Position numbers and translations under genes: made by a program
Shown here: positions 1-5,465 of the stretch, piece by piece
Layout: every line of letters starts with the position of its first letter
Numbering within the stretch: position 1 is the first letter of the stretch
Source: Hyphomicrobiales bacterium
Lineage (GTDB): Bacteria > Pseudomonadota > Alphaproteobacteria > Rhizobiales > Xanthobacteraceae
Length of the DNA: 13,890 nucleotides
Assembly: GCA_003164375.1 (NCBI GenBank)
Contig: PLTE01000159.1
Span: 1-13,890 of the forward strand
Direction of reading: 5' to 3'
The notes under the pieces: model-generated
Databases searched by the model: none
Told to the model about the DNA's origin: nothing
Seen by the model: only the letters and a program-made list of their open reading frames with translations

Positions 1-2
1 GA

Positions 3-134
3 TCGATCCGCGACGACCGCACGATTTATCCGGATGCGGCGACCATGGCGAAACTCTACACCATCGTCGCCCACGAGCCTAAGACGCAGCGGTTGATCAA
101 TCGGCTATGGACGCGGATCAAGACCGGGGAATAG
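3..134 (+). CDS. Polyamine-type ABC transporter solute-binding protein, C-terminal end (5' truncated)
   Basis: The frame is open from the window edge to a TAG at 132-134, giving about 43 residues that end in LWTRIKTGE. The pattern of an 'xIYP' segment, then a 'KLYT' strand, 'PKTQR' and a closing 'LWTRIKTG' resembles the extreme C-terminus of PotF/PotD-like periplasmic spermidine/putrescine-binding proteins. Such proteins deliver polyamines to a PotGHI-type importer. The rest of the gene lies upstream, so signal peptide and ligand pocket cannot be judged. An in-frame ATG at 45 is probably internal. The next gene starts 43 bases downstream on the same strand and could be co-transcribed. The family call rests on a short tail recognised by eye and could be another type-2 solute-binding protein. 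Confidence 0.6.
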   Translation, partial: SIRDDRTIYPDAATMAKLYTIVAHEPKTQRLINRLWTRIKTGE

Positions 135-177
135 AACTGCGCTAGAACAGGGGCAGGCGAAACGCGGGGGTGGGACG

Positions 178-1194
178 ATGACGAAACTCAGCACGGGAGC
201 GGCGCCGTCACGGCGCGGCATCATCAAGGGCGCGGGGGCGCTCGCCGCCGGTATCGCCGCGCCGGCGCTCGTCGGCGTCAATTCGGCCTATGCCGCTTAC
301 CCCGACCGTCCGGTCAAGTTTGTGGTCGCCAATTCGCCGGGCGGCCCATCCGATATCGTCGCCCGCCTCGTTGCCGCGGCGCTGCAGCAATCGACCGGCA
401 AGACCTTTATCGTCGAGAACCGTGGCGGCGCCGGCGGCAATATCGGCATGGAATATGCGGCCCATGCCGAGCCGGACGGCTACACGATCCTGCTCGCGAC
501 CAACGCCTATTCGATCAATTACGGGCTTTACAACACGGTGCCCTACGATCCCTACAAGGATTTTGTGGCGATCTGCGAAGTCGGCGGCTCACCCAACATT
601 TTCGTGGTGAGGTCGGATCTGCCGGCGAAGACCATGAAGGAATTTGTGGCGCTCGCCCGCACCAATTCGGAAAAGTTCAATGCCTCGACCTCGCCGATCG
701 GCACCACGCCGCAACTGCAGTTGGAAGTTCTGAAATCTCGCGAACATCTGCCCAATCTGGAAGGCATCGTGTTCAAAGGCGGCGGCGACGCCATCGAGGC
801 GCTGCTTGCCGGTACGGTGCAGTTCTGCTCCGGCTCGCTCGCGCCGTCGCAGCCGCATATCAAATCGGGCGCGCTGCGCGGGCTTGCGATTTGCGCCGAA
901 GAGCGCTGGCCCGACCTGCCGGAGGTGCCGACCATGGCGGAGGCCGGCTACAACGACTTCGTGTTCGCGGTCGACGCGCTCTTGATGGCGCCGGCCAAGA
1001 CGCCGCCCGCCAACGTCAAATGGCTGGAGACCGAAACGCTCAAGGTCCTGGTCACGCCGGAACTGAAGGACAAGTTCTATCAGGCCGGATTCTTCGTGCG
1101 GGCCAAGGGCGCCGACGCCGCCTGGGCGCGTGTCAGCAAGGAAATCGGCCTGTTCAAGGACATCATCGATCAGGCCGGGATCAAGAAATTGTAG
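178..1194 (+). CDS. Tat-exported Bug/TctC-family tripartite tricarboxylate transporter substrate-binding protein
   Basis: A 338-residue periplasmic binding protein of the Bug (TctC) family. These capture carboxylates or related small molecules for TctAB-type importers or act as orphan sensors. Residues 11-17 read SRRGIIK, a twin-arginine signal, followed by an Ala/Gly-rich hydrophobic stretch and a likely cleavage after the A-Y-A at about 37-39, so export by Tat in folded form is predicted. The mature N-terminus shows the family pattern: a beta strand (VKFVV), PGG-x-x-D-x-x-AR, then VENR-GGAGG-xIG and PDGYT-LL, which form the ligand loops. Length is normal for the family. The Shine-Dalgarno is weak (GGGGGTGG before the ATG), but this start is the one that includes the Tat motif. 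No TctA/TctB membrane genes are in the window, so the ligand is unknown. Confidence 0.93.
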   Translation: MTKLSTGAAPSRRGIIKGAGALAAGIAAPALVGVNSAYAAYPDRPVKFVVANSPGGPSDIVARLVAAALQQSTGKTFIVENRGGAGGNIGMEYAAHAEPDGYTILLATNAYSINYGLYNTVPYDPYKDFVAICEVGGSPNIFVVRSDLPAKTMKEFVALARTNSEKFNASTSPIGTTPQLQLEVLKSREHLPNLEGIVFKGGGDAIEALLAGTVQFCSGSLAPSQPHIKSGALRGLAICAEERWPDLPEVPTMAEAGYNDFVFAVDALLMAPAKTPPANVKWLETETLKVLVTPELKDKFYQAGFFVRAKGADAAWARVSKEIGLFKDIIDQAGIKKL

Positions 1195-1206
1195 CGGTCT
1201 TGTCGC

Positions 1207-1231
1207 GGAACCGTGATGCGCTTCCATCGTT
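1207..1231 (+). promoter_or_regulatory. EcfG (general stress sigma factor) promoter of the CsbD-like gene
   Basis: GGAAC at 1207-1211, 16 bases, then CGTT at 1228-1231. This matches the known alphaproteobacterial EcfG consensus (GGAAC-N16/17-CGTT), the output promoter of the PhyR-NepR-EcfG general stress response. It lies 29 bases before the ATG of the CsbD-like gene, so transcription should start near 1237-1240. A stress-inducible CsbD homologue under such a promoter fits known biology. Functional use is inferred. Confidence 0.75.
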
Positions 1232-1234
1232 ATC

Positions 1235-1254
1235 CTCCTGAACAACATCAGGAG
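1235..1254 (+). promoter_or_regulatory. Inverted repeat containing the csbD-like Shine-Dalgarno
   Basis: CTCCTGA (1235-1241) and TCAGGAG (1248-1254) are perfect 7-bp complements around a six-base loop. The right arm contains the AGGAG ribosome binding site that sets the start at 1261. If transcription began upstream of 1235, the site would be masked in a hairpin. From the EcfG promoter the predicted start falls inside the left arm, which would weaken the fold, so the repeat may instead be a DNA element or coincidence. Confidence 0.4.
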
Positions 1255-1260
1255 CGTCAA

Positions 1261-1437
1261 ATGGTGGATAAGGATCGCATCAAGGGTTCGGCCGACCAGG
1301 CCGCTGGCAAAGTCAAGGAATGGACCGGCAAGGTCACCGGCGACAAGAAGACGGAAACCGAAGGCAAAGCGGAACAGGTTAAAGGCAAGTTCGAGAACGC
1401 CGTCGGCGGTCTCAAGGATGCCGTGCGCGGCAAGTAA
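1261..1437 (+). CDS. CsbD-like small stress protein
   Basis: A 58-residue, highly charged soluble protein of the CsbD family, whose members are strongly induced in stress or stationary phase and whose biochemical role is unknown. The sequence has the family layout: MVDKDRIKGSADQAAGKVKE opens with the RIKG-(S)-A-x-Q-x-x-GK-x-KE repeat, followed by the G-K-V-T-G-D hinge and a second K-G-K-x-x-x-x-G-x-x-KD-A-V half that mirrors the first. The ATG at 1261 is chosen because AGGAG sits six bases before it. A longer reading from 1213 would begin inside the promoter. The EcfG-type promoter upstream points to general-stress control. It is a single-gene unit ended by the hairpin at 1457-1488. Confidence 0.9.
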   Translation: MVDKDRIKGSADQAAGKVKEWTGKVTGDKKTETEGKAEQVKGKFENAVGGLKDAVRGK

Positions 1438-1456
1438 GCCGGTCTTGTTCGGGAAC

Positions 1457-1488
1457 GTTGGGCCGCCGACCGAATTCGGCGGCCCAAC
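1457..1488. terminator. Strong hairpin between convergent csbD-like and acr3 genes
   Basis: GTTGGGCCGCCGA (1457-1469) and TCGGCGGCCCAAC (1476-1488) form a perfect 13-bp GC-rich stem with a six-base loop. It lies 19 bases past the CsbD stop and 60 bases past the acr3 stop on the other strand, where a bidirectional terminator is expected. Neither side has a proper U tract, so termination may be weak, or the structure may protect 3' ends. Confidence 0.6.
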
Positions 1489-1548
1489 TGTCGTTGCGGC
1501 CGGGAGGCGCCGCGCTTGGCGAGGCTGCATTGCCCTAGCCAGCCGGGG

Positions 1549-2616
1549 TTACCTCGGGCCTTCGGCGGCGACAAATTTATGCCGCTTCACTGCCGCGCCC
1601 GCTTCGTACCAGCCCCGGCTGCTGTTCACAATCTTGACCACGGAGAGCATGACGGGGACCTCGATCAACACGCCGACGACAGTGGCGAGCGCGGCTCCCG
1701 AGTTAAATCCGAACAGGCTGATCGCCGCAGCGACCGCAAGCTCGAAGAAATTGCTCGCGCCGATTAAAGCCGACGGTCCGGCCACGCAATGCGCCTCGCC
1801 GGCAGCCCGGTTGAGGAGATAGGCCAGCCCTGAATTGAAATAAACCTGAATGAGGATAGGCACCGCCAGAATTGCGATGATCAGGGGCTGCGCCAAAATC
1901 TGCTCGCCCTGGAAACCGAACAGCAGCACGAGCGTCGAGAGCAGCGCCGCGAGCGAGATCGGCTGCAGCGTGGACAGCAGCTGCGCCAGCGAGCCGCTTC
2001 CGCCGCTCGCGATCACACTCCGCCGAATGACCTGCGCAATGATGACCGGCACGACAATGTAAAGAGCGACCGACAGCAGCAGCGTTTCCCAAGGCACGGT
2101 AATCGCCGACAAACCCAGCAGAAGCCCGACGATCGGCGCGAAGGCGAACACCATGATCACGTCGTTGAGCGCAACCTGGCTGAGCGTGAAATGGGGCTCG
2201 CCGTCAGCGAGGTTACTCCAGACGAACACCATCGCCGTGCACGGCGCCGCTGCCAGCAGGATGAGGCCCGCGATGTAGCCATTGATTTGGTCCGCCGGAA
2301 GGTAAGCTCTGAACAACCAGCCGATGAAGAGCCAACCCAGGAACGCCATGGAGAAGGGTTTTATAGCCCAGTTGATAAAAAGCGTGACGCCGATGCCGCG
2401 CCAGTGCTCCCTGACGCGACCCAATGCCGCGAAATCGATCCTAACGAGCATGGGAATGATCATCAGCCAGATCAGGACTGCCACCGGCAGATTGACGTTG
2501 GCGATCTCCGCCGAGCCGATGGCCTGAAATACCGTTGGAAATAACTGCCCGAGTGCGATGCCAACAATGATACAAAGAGCGACCCAAACGGTGAGATAGC
2601 GCTCGAACGTGGACAT
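1549..2616 (-). CDS. acr3: ACR3-family arsenite efflux transporter
   Basis: A 355-residue integral inner-membrane protein with about ten hydrophobic segments, the arsenite exporter of the ACR3 class (BART superfamily), not the larger ArsB class. Hallmarks visible are the helix APCTAMVFVWSNL at 125-136 with Cys126, the position of the essential cysteine in characterised Acr3 proteins, and the late helix GVLIEVPVML with Glu319, the second residue linked to As(III) transport. The ATG at 2616 is preferred over a reading from 2769 because it starts the canonical N-terminus (MSTFERYL) and is preceded by GAGG. It is the last gene of the ars operon, 61 bases after arsC. It would extrude the arsenite made by ArsC and ArsI. 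Confidence 0.95.
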   Translation of the reverse strand: MSTFERYLTVWVALCIIVGIALGQLFPTVFQAIGSAEIANVNLPVAVLIWLMIIPMLVRIDFAALGRVREHWRGIGVTLFINWAIKPFSMAFLGWLFIGWLFRAYLPADQINGYIAGLILLAAAPCTAMVFVWSNLADGEPHFTLSQVALNDVIMVFAFAPIVGLLLGLSAITVPWETLLLSVALYIVVPVIIAQVIRRSVIASGGSGSLAQLLSTLQPISLAALLSTLVLLFGFQGEQILAQPLIIAILAVPILIQVYFNSGLAYLLNRAAGEAHCVAGPSALIGASNFFELAVAAAISLFGFNSGAALATVVGVLIEVPVMLSVVKIVNSSRGWYEAGAAVKRHKFVAAEGPR

Positions 2617-2677
2617 GATCAGCCTCGCTGGATCGGAACGAGTTGTGTGGATACTGTCGCAGCCCAGCATGGCCACA

Positions 2678-3106
2678 TCATTGCTCAAGGCGCCGTCCCG
2701 CGTCGACGACGACGAGTTCGCCGTCCTCTTTTCGGAATTCGCCGCCTTGAGGGGTGGGAAGCAAATCAAGCACGGCCTCCGAGGGCCGGCACAATTTCAC
2801 CCCGAGTGGCGTCACCACGATCGGTCGATTGATAAGAATCGGATGCGCCAGCATGGCATCGAGTAATTGATCATCGGTAAGCTTCGGATCATCCAGTCCC
2901 AGGTCGTGATACGGGGTGCCCTTGATGCGGAAGACGTCGCGAACCGCGACGCCCATTCGCGCGATCAACGATTTCAGCAATGTTCTGCTCGGCGGGCATT
3001 TCAGATATTCAATGACATGAGGCTCAATGCCGGCGTTGCGTATAAGCCCAAGCGTATTGCGTGAAGTCCCGCAATCGGGATTATGATAGATGATGACGTC
3101 TGTCAT
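2678..3106 (-). CDS. arsC: Glutaredoxin-coupled arsenate reductase ArsC
   Basis: A 142-residue cytoplasmic enzyme that reduces arsenate to arsenite using glutathione and glutaredoxin. From the ATG at 3106 the residues align number-for-number with plasmid R773 ArsC: nucleophile Cys12 in HNPDCGTSRNT and oxyanion-binding Arg60, Arg94 (LINRP) and Arg107 (LCRPSE). GGAG lies eight bases before this ATG. An alternative GTG at 3148 would add 14 residues, has AGGA six bases upstream, and would overlap the previous gene's stop by four bases (GTGA). That overlap pattern recurs elsewhere in this window, so the longer form cannot be excluded. The operon also encodes glutaredoxin 2; E. coli Grx2 is known to serve ArsC well. 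Confidence 0.94.
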   Translation of the reverse strand: MTDVIIYHNPDCGTSRNTLGLIRNAGIEPHVIEYLKCPPSRTLLKSLIARMGVAVRDVFRIKGTPYHDLGLDDPKLTDDQLLDAMLAHPILINRPIVVTPLGVKLCRPSEAVLDLLPTPQGGEFRKEDGELVVVDAGRRLEQ

Positions 3107-3144
3107 TTCTGGCGCTCCGATTGCGTCGGCGGCTGGGATTAAAC

Positions 3145-3471
3145 TCACGTTTTTCCTGTTCCGTGGTGATCGATGCTGTGTTTAAGGAATCCGACGACAA
3201 GGGTTGCCATTGCGCCGGCGGCCAAGCCGCCGAAGCTCTGATAAAACCATTGCGTCACCGGGTCCTGGATCTCTTGAAGGTCGCCGTTTATCGTGGCGAC
3301 GGTTCCAATGGTCGTTTGCAGGAAATAGCCGGACATCAGACCCGCCACGGCGCCAGCGATGGCATGGCCAAACGATCCGAAACTGTGTTCCTTCGCCAGA
3401 GCCGCGGCAACATAGCCGCCGACAACGCCGGCGACGATCTGAATGACGAGATTGGTCACTGTCCAGGTCAT
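3145..3471 (-). CDS. Small membrane protein of unknown function in the ars operon
   Basis: A 108-residue protein with probable membrane segments at about 5-25, 36-56 and 78-97. They are rich in Gly and Ala with GxxxG-type spacing (VAGVVGGY, IAGAVAGLMSG, GGLAAGAMA), suggesting tight helix packing or oligomerisation. Between the second and third lies a short polar, acidic loop (about 60-75), and the tail ends DHHGTGKT. There is no cysteine, so direct thiolate binding of As(III) is unlikely. I do not recognise the family. The ATG at 3471 has AAGG nine bases upstream. The gene lies 45 bases after arsI and 38 bases before the arsC ATG, or overlaps arsC by four bases if its GTG start is used. Co-expression with arsenic genes is clear from position, but function is unknown. 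Confidence 0.8.
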   Translation of the reverse strand: MTWTVTNLVIQIVAGVVGGYVAAALAKEHSFGSFGHAIAGAVAGLMSGYFLQTTIGTVATINGDLQEIQDPVTQWFYQSFGGLAAGAMATLVVGFLKHSIDHHGTGKT

Positions 3472-3516
3472 CGAGGGGGACCTTGATTCCTTAGAGCAGC
3501 GATGTGGTACCCAGCG

Positions 3517-3990
3517 TCACTTGCAACATGCTGTAGCGGCTGACGCAGGAACGGGTGGCGCGGGCGCGCAGCAGGACTTGGCATTGGCGACGCGAGCCTC
3601 GCGCTCGCCAGTGCCGTCGCCGTATTCGGTATTTTCGCCGGTGGTGTGAAACGTCTCCCAGGCAATGCCGGCCGGATCGTCGATCCACGATTTCTCCGAC
3701 TTGGCGTAGCAGCAGGCCGTTTCGCCCTGTTCGATGACCGTACCGCCCGCCTTGCTCAGGCGGGCATAAACCTCTTGCAGTTCGGCCTTGTCTTCGACCT
3801 GTATCCCCAGATGGTCGAGGCCCGGCGCACGCCCGCGTGTCGAGATCGCAAAGTTGACGCGCGGATCATCGAGCATCCATTTCGCGTAGTCCGTTTTCAC
3901 CACGGCGGGCTGCGCATCAAATAAGGCCGAATAGAAACCGATGGAATGTTGGAGATTCTCGACGGCGACGTGGACATGCATGCGCTTCAT
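3517..3990 (-). CDS. arsI: ArsI/CadI-family VOC metalloenzyme (C-As lyase)
   Basis: A 157-residue vicinal-oxygen-chelate dioxygenase-like protein. ArsI enzymes use Fe(II) and O2 to cleave the carbon-arsenic bond of trivalent methyl- and aromatic arsenicals, releasing arsenite. Visible ligands fit characterised ArsI: His5 (with His7) in MHVHV, His60 in GLDHLGIQVE and Glu112 in WETF as the iron triad, plus the vicinal pair Cys93-Cys94 in ACCYAKSEKSW that binds the arsenical. The C-terminal tail (about 133-157) adds two more Cys-Cys pairs (140-141 and 155-156) in a Pro/Ala-rich, probably disordered segment. The ATG at 3990 is preceded by GAGGAG, which overlaps the grxB stop codon 12 bases upstream. 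CadI (cadmium-induced) is the alternative label, but ars context and the Cys pair favour ArsI. Confidence 0.92.
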   Translation of the reverse strand: MKRMHVHVAVENLQHSIGFYSALFDAQPAVVKTDYAKWMLDDPRVNFAISTRGRAPGLDHLGIQVEDKAELQEVYARLSKAGGTVIEQGETACCYAKSEKSWIDDPAGIAWETFHTTGENTEYGDGTGEREARVANAKSCCAPAPPVPASAATACCK

Positions 3991-4002
3991 GGCGGGTTCT
4001 CC

Positions 4003-4641
4003 TCATACCGCCGGCAACGGCTGGTATCTGATACGACTCATCATGGATTCAAAATAGTCTCGGACGTTGTGCGGAAAGCGCAGACCCTTGACGACGGCGG
4101 CCGAGCGCAGCAGCGGTAGGACGCGGACGTCGTCGAGCGACAGTGTGCCGTTGACCGCCGTCGGGCTCTCGATCAGGCGATCGAGGGTCTCAAGTTCGGG
4201 CATCAGCGCATCGATCTGCTCTCGGGTCTTGGCCCGCAGCTCGACAAAATCGCCGAAAGTTTTCCGCTTGCGAACGATATAGTGGTCGAGCGCGGCGATG
4301 GTGCCGAACTCCGGCAGGCCAAGGAGCGGATAGCGCGGCATGGTCAACGGCGCGGTCTTGGCGCTCGTGCGATCGGCCCAGGTGGCGATCTCGCCGCGTT
4401 GCGGGCCGGTCAAAACCTGATCGCCGTGGCGATCGATGTAAGCGACCATGTCCATGCTCTCCAGCATGGGCTGGCCGTCATCTTTCACGAGAATGGGAAT
4501 GACCCGTTTGCCGACGAGCCCGATCAAGGTGTCGGAATCGTCTTCCAGAACGACGGTCTCCTGCAAATGCAGGCGCTTGAGAGCGGCCATCATGCGCACG
4601 CGGAAGCAGATCGAGCAGTGCTCGAACAGATAAAGTCTCAT
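4003..4641 (-). CDS. grxB: Glutaredoxin 2 (GrxB) in the ars operon
   Basis: A 212-residue protein colinear with E. coli glutaredoxin 2 (about 215). It has an N-terminal thioredoxin fold (about 1-75) with an active-site CxxC at Cys9-Cys12 and a cis-proline strand (VIPILVKDDG), then ESMDMVAYID, and an all-helical GST-like C-terminal domain with the family motif AVNG-x-LS-x-DD-x-x-x-x-PLLR. The active site reads C-S-I-C instead of the C-P-Y-C of E. coli Grx2. The start is set by an ATGA overlap with arsR at 4638-4641. A longer frame to 4998 is arsR read out of phase. It likely supplies reducing equivalents to ArsC using glutathione. Its position directly after arsR implies arsenic induction. Confidence 0.92.
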   Translation of the reverse strand: MRLYLFEHCSICFRVRMMAALKRLHLQETVVLEDDSDTLIGLVGKRVIPILVKDDGQPMLESMDMVAYIDRHGDQVLTGPQRGEIATWADRTSAKTAPLTMPRYPLLGLPEFGTIAALDHYIVRKRKTFGDFVELRAKTREQIDALMPELETLDRLIESPTAVNGTLSLDDVRVLPLLRSAAVVKGLRFPHNVRDYFESMMSRIRYQPLPAV

Positions 4642-4991
4642 GCCATTTGCTCCCCGCGGCGGATCGGTCGCGACTTCTCGCGTGCCGCCGGCTTGCACTG
4701 CTCGGCGCGTCCCTGGCAGCAGTTCTCGGTCAAATAGCCCAGCAGGGCATTCATGGAGTCGTAGCGCGCCGCATAGATCATCGAGCGGCCTTCGCGCCGT
4801 ACGGTGACCAATCCCGCGACCCGCAGCCGGTCGAAATGAAACGTGAGGGTGTTCGGCGCGATGTCGAGTTTCTCCGCCACGCGGCCGGCTGGCATGCCTT
4901 CGGGCCCGGCTTGGACCAGCAAACGAAAGACATCGAGCCGATTGTCCTGGGCGAGCGCGGCCAAGGCCGCGACGGCATTTGACGTTTCCAT
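4638..4991 (-). CDS. arsR: ArsR-family arsenite-responsive repressor
   Basis: A 117-residue winged-helix repressor of the ars operon. The DNA-binding part runs from the opening helices (ALAQDNRLDVFRLLV, 13-27) through the recognition helix region (VAEKLDIAPNTLTFHFDRL, 38-56) to the wing (VTVRREGRSMIYAA). The As(III) site is Cys91-Cys92-Cys99 in TENCCQG-x4-C near the C-terminus, not the CxC of R773 ArsR in the recognition helix. This matches the layout of Acidithiobacillus ferrooxidans ArsR (Cys95/96/102). The ATG at 4991 is the only sensible start, since an in-frame TGA lies two codons upstream. There is no Shine-Dalgarno, and the operator overlaps the start codon, suggesting a leaderless message. 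It is the first gene of the operon and overlaps grxB by four bases. Confidence 0.94.
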   Translation of the reverse strand: METSNAVAALAALAQDNRLDVFRLLVQAGPEGMPAGRVAEKLDIAPNTLTFHFDRLRVAGLVTVRREGRSMIYAARYDSMNALLGYLTENCCQGRAEQCKPAAREKSRPIRRGEQMA

Positions 4992-5027
4992 ATTTCAACG
5001 AATATTGAAATATAATGGAGATGTCAA
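4990..5027 (-). promoter_or_regulatory. ars operon promoter and ArsR operator overlapping the arsR start codon
   Basis: A perfect 9-bp inverted repeat, ATATTTCAA (4990-4998) and TTGAAATAT (5005-5013) with a six-base spacer, is the obvious ArsR operator. On the minus strand a perfect TTGACA lies at 5022-5027. With a 15-17-base spacer the -10 falls inside the operator (AATATT at 5001-5006 or TATTCG at 4999-5004, both only fair). Transcription would then begin within a few bases of the arsR ATG (4991-4989), part of which lies in the repeat. The plus strand carries a perfect TATAAT at 5011-5016 but no good -35. Confidence 0.8.
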
Positions 5028-5136
5028 CCGTCGTGCTCGCCCGCGGACTCCGGAATTCACCTTAGGGGCAACATCTGAATTTTTGTGGCCCGGAGCAGGA
5101 GGTAAAAGGAGGGCCGCGCGTTACGAGGAAAAGGCC

Positions 5137-5361
5137 ATGCGAAGCAACGTCGTGAGAAGCGAGAGCAACGTCTATTATTTGCCGCGCAGTCAGGCGCGCG
5201 TGCTCGCGGTGTCTCTGGCGCAAAAAAAACGCATCCGGCAATTCCTGATAATCGGCTCCTCTATCATGGGCGGCGCGCTGATCGGCTTCGGGCTTGCCCA
5301 TCTGCCGGCCCTGTGCGGCGCGATTGCCACGGCGCTGCATCTGCCGATGCATCAGCTCTAG
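5137..5361 (+). CDS. Orphan small membrane protein, divergent from arsR
   Basis: A 74-residue protein that I do not recognise. It has a basic N-terminal part (about 1-34), a single strongly hydrophobic segment (about 35-55, with GGALIGFG glycine spacing) and a short amphipathic C-terminus ending LPMHQL. It is probably a single-pass inner-membrane protein with the basic N-terminus in the cytoplasm. GAGGAAAAGG just before the ATG at 5137 supports this start over longer in-frame readings that would run back into arsR. Its TAG at 5359-5361 lies inside the left arm of the long palindrome that follows. It is divergent from arsR, 145 bases apart, and a TATAAT on its strand touches the ArsR operator, so arsenic control is possible but unproven. 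Confidence 0.65.
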   Translation: MRSNVVRSESNVYYLPRSQARVLAVSLAQKKRIRQFLIIGSSIMGGALIGFGLAHLPALCGAIATALHLPMHQL

Positions 5362-5458
5362 ACCCTGATCCAATTCCATTAAATTGGATCAGGGTCTAGA
5401 GTTTCGTTTGAGCATCATCTTTTCCGAAAACCGGTTTCCACTTTTCGGGATCATGCTC
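5356..5458. repeat. Composite palindromic intergenic repeat (Bradyrhizobium-type)
   Basis: Two palindromes lie in tandem. The first has perfect 20-bp arms at 5356-5375 and 5382-5401 around a six-base loop (CCATTA). The second has 10-base arms at 5410-5419 and 5449-5458 with one mismatch, inner arms CCGAAAA (5424-5430) and TTTTCGG (5442-5448), and a central AAACCGGTTT. The GAGCAT-GATC...CCGAAAA...AACCGGTTT pattern is one I recognise as a very common intergenic palindrome in Bradyrhizobium-like genomes. It separates the orphan gene from convergent lpxXL and could act as a bidirectional terminator. There is no transposase. Confidence 0.8.
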
Positions 5459-5465
5459 AGGACGC

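Noticed and set aside
589..1530. Minus-strand open frame of 313 codons
   Set aside because: It is antisense to the Bug-family and CsbD-like genes, is Arg/Gly-rich shadow sequence with no family motif, and has no ribosome binding site.
4642..4998. N-terminal extension of grxB giving a 331-residue protein
   Set aside because: The extra 119 residues are arsR read in another frame. The Grx2 fold begins exactly at the ATG that overlaps the arsR stop.
4843..5136. Upstream extension of the orphan small gene into arsR
   Set aside because: The sequence is antisense to arsR, and a good Shine-Dalgarno marks the ATG at 5137.
5356..5458. Insertion sequence or attachment site
   Set aside because: There is no transposase, integrase or target duplication. 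The element is a short non-coding palindrome.
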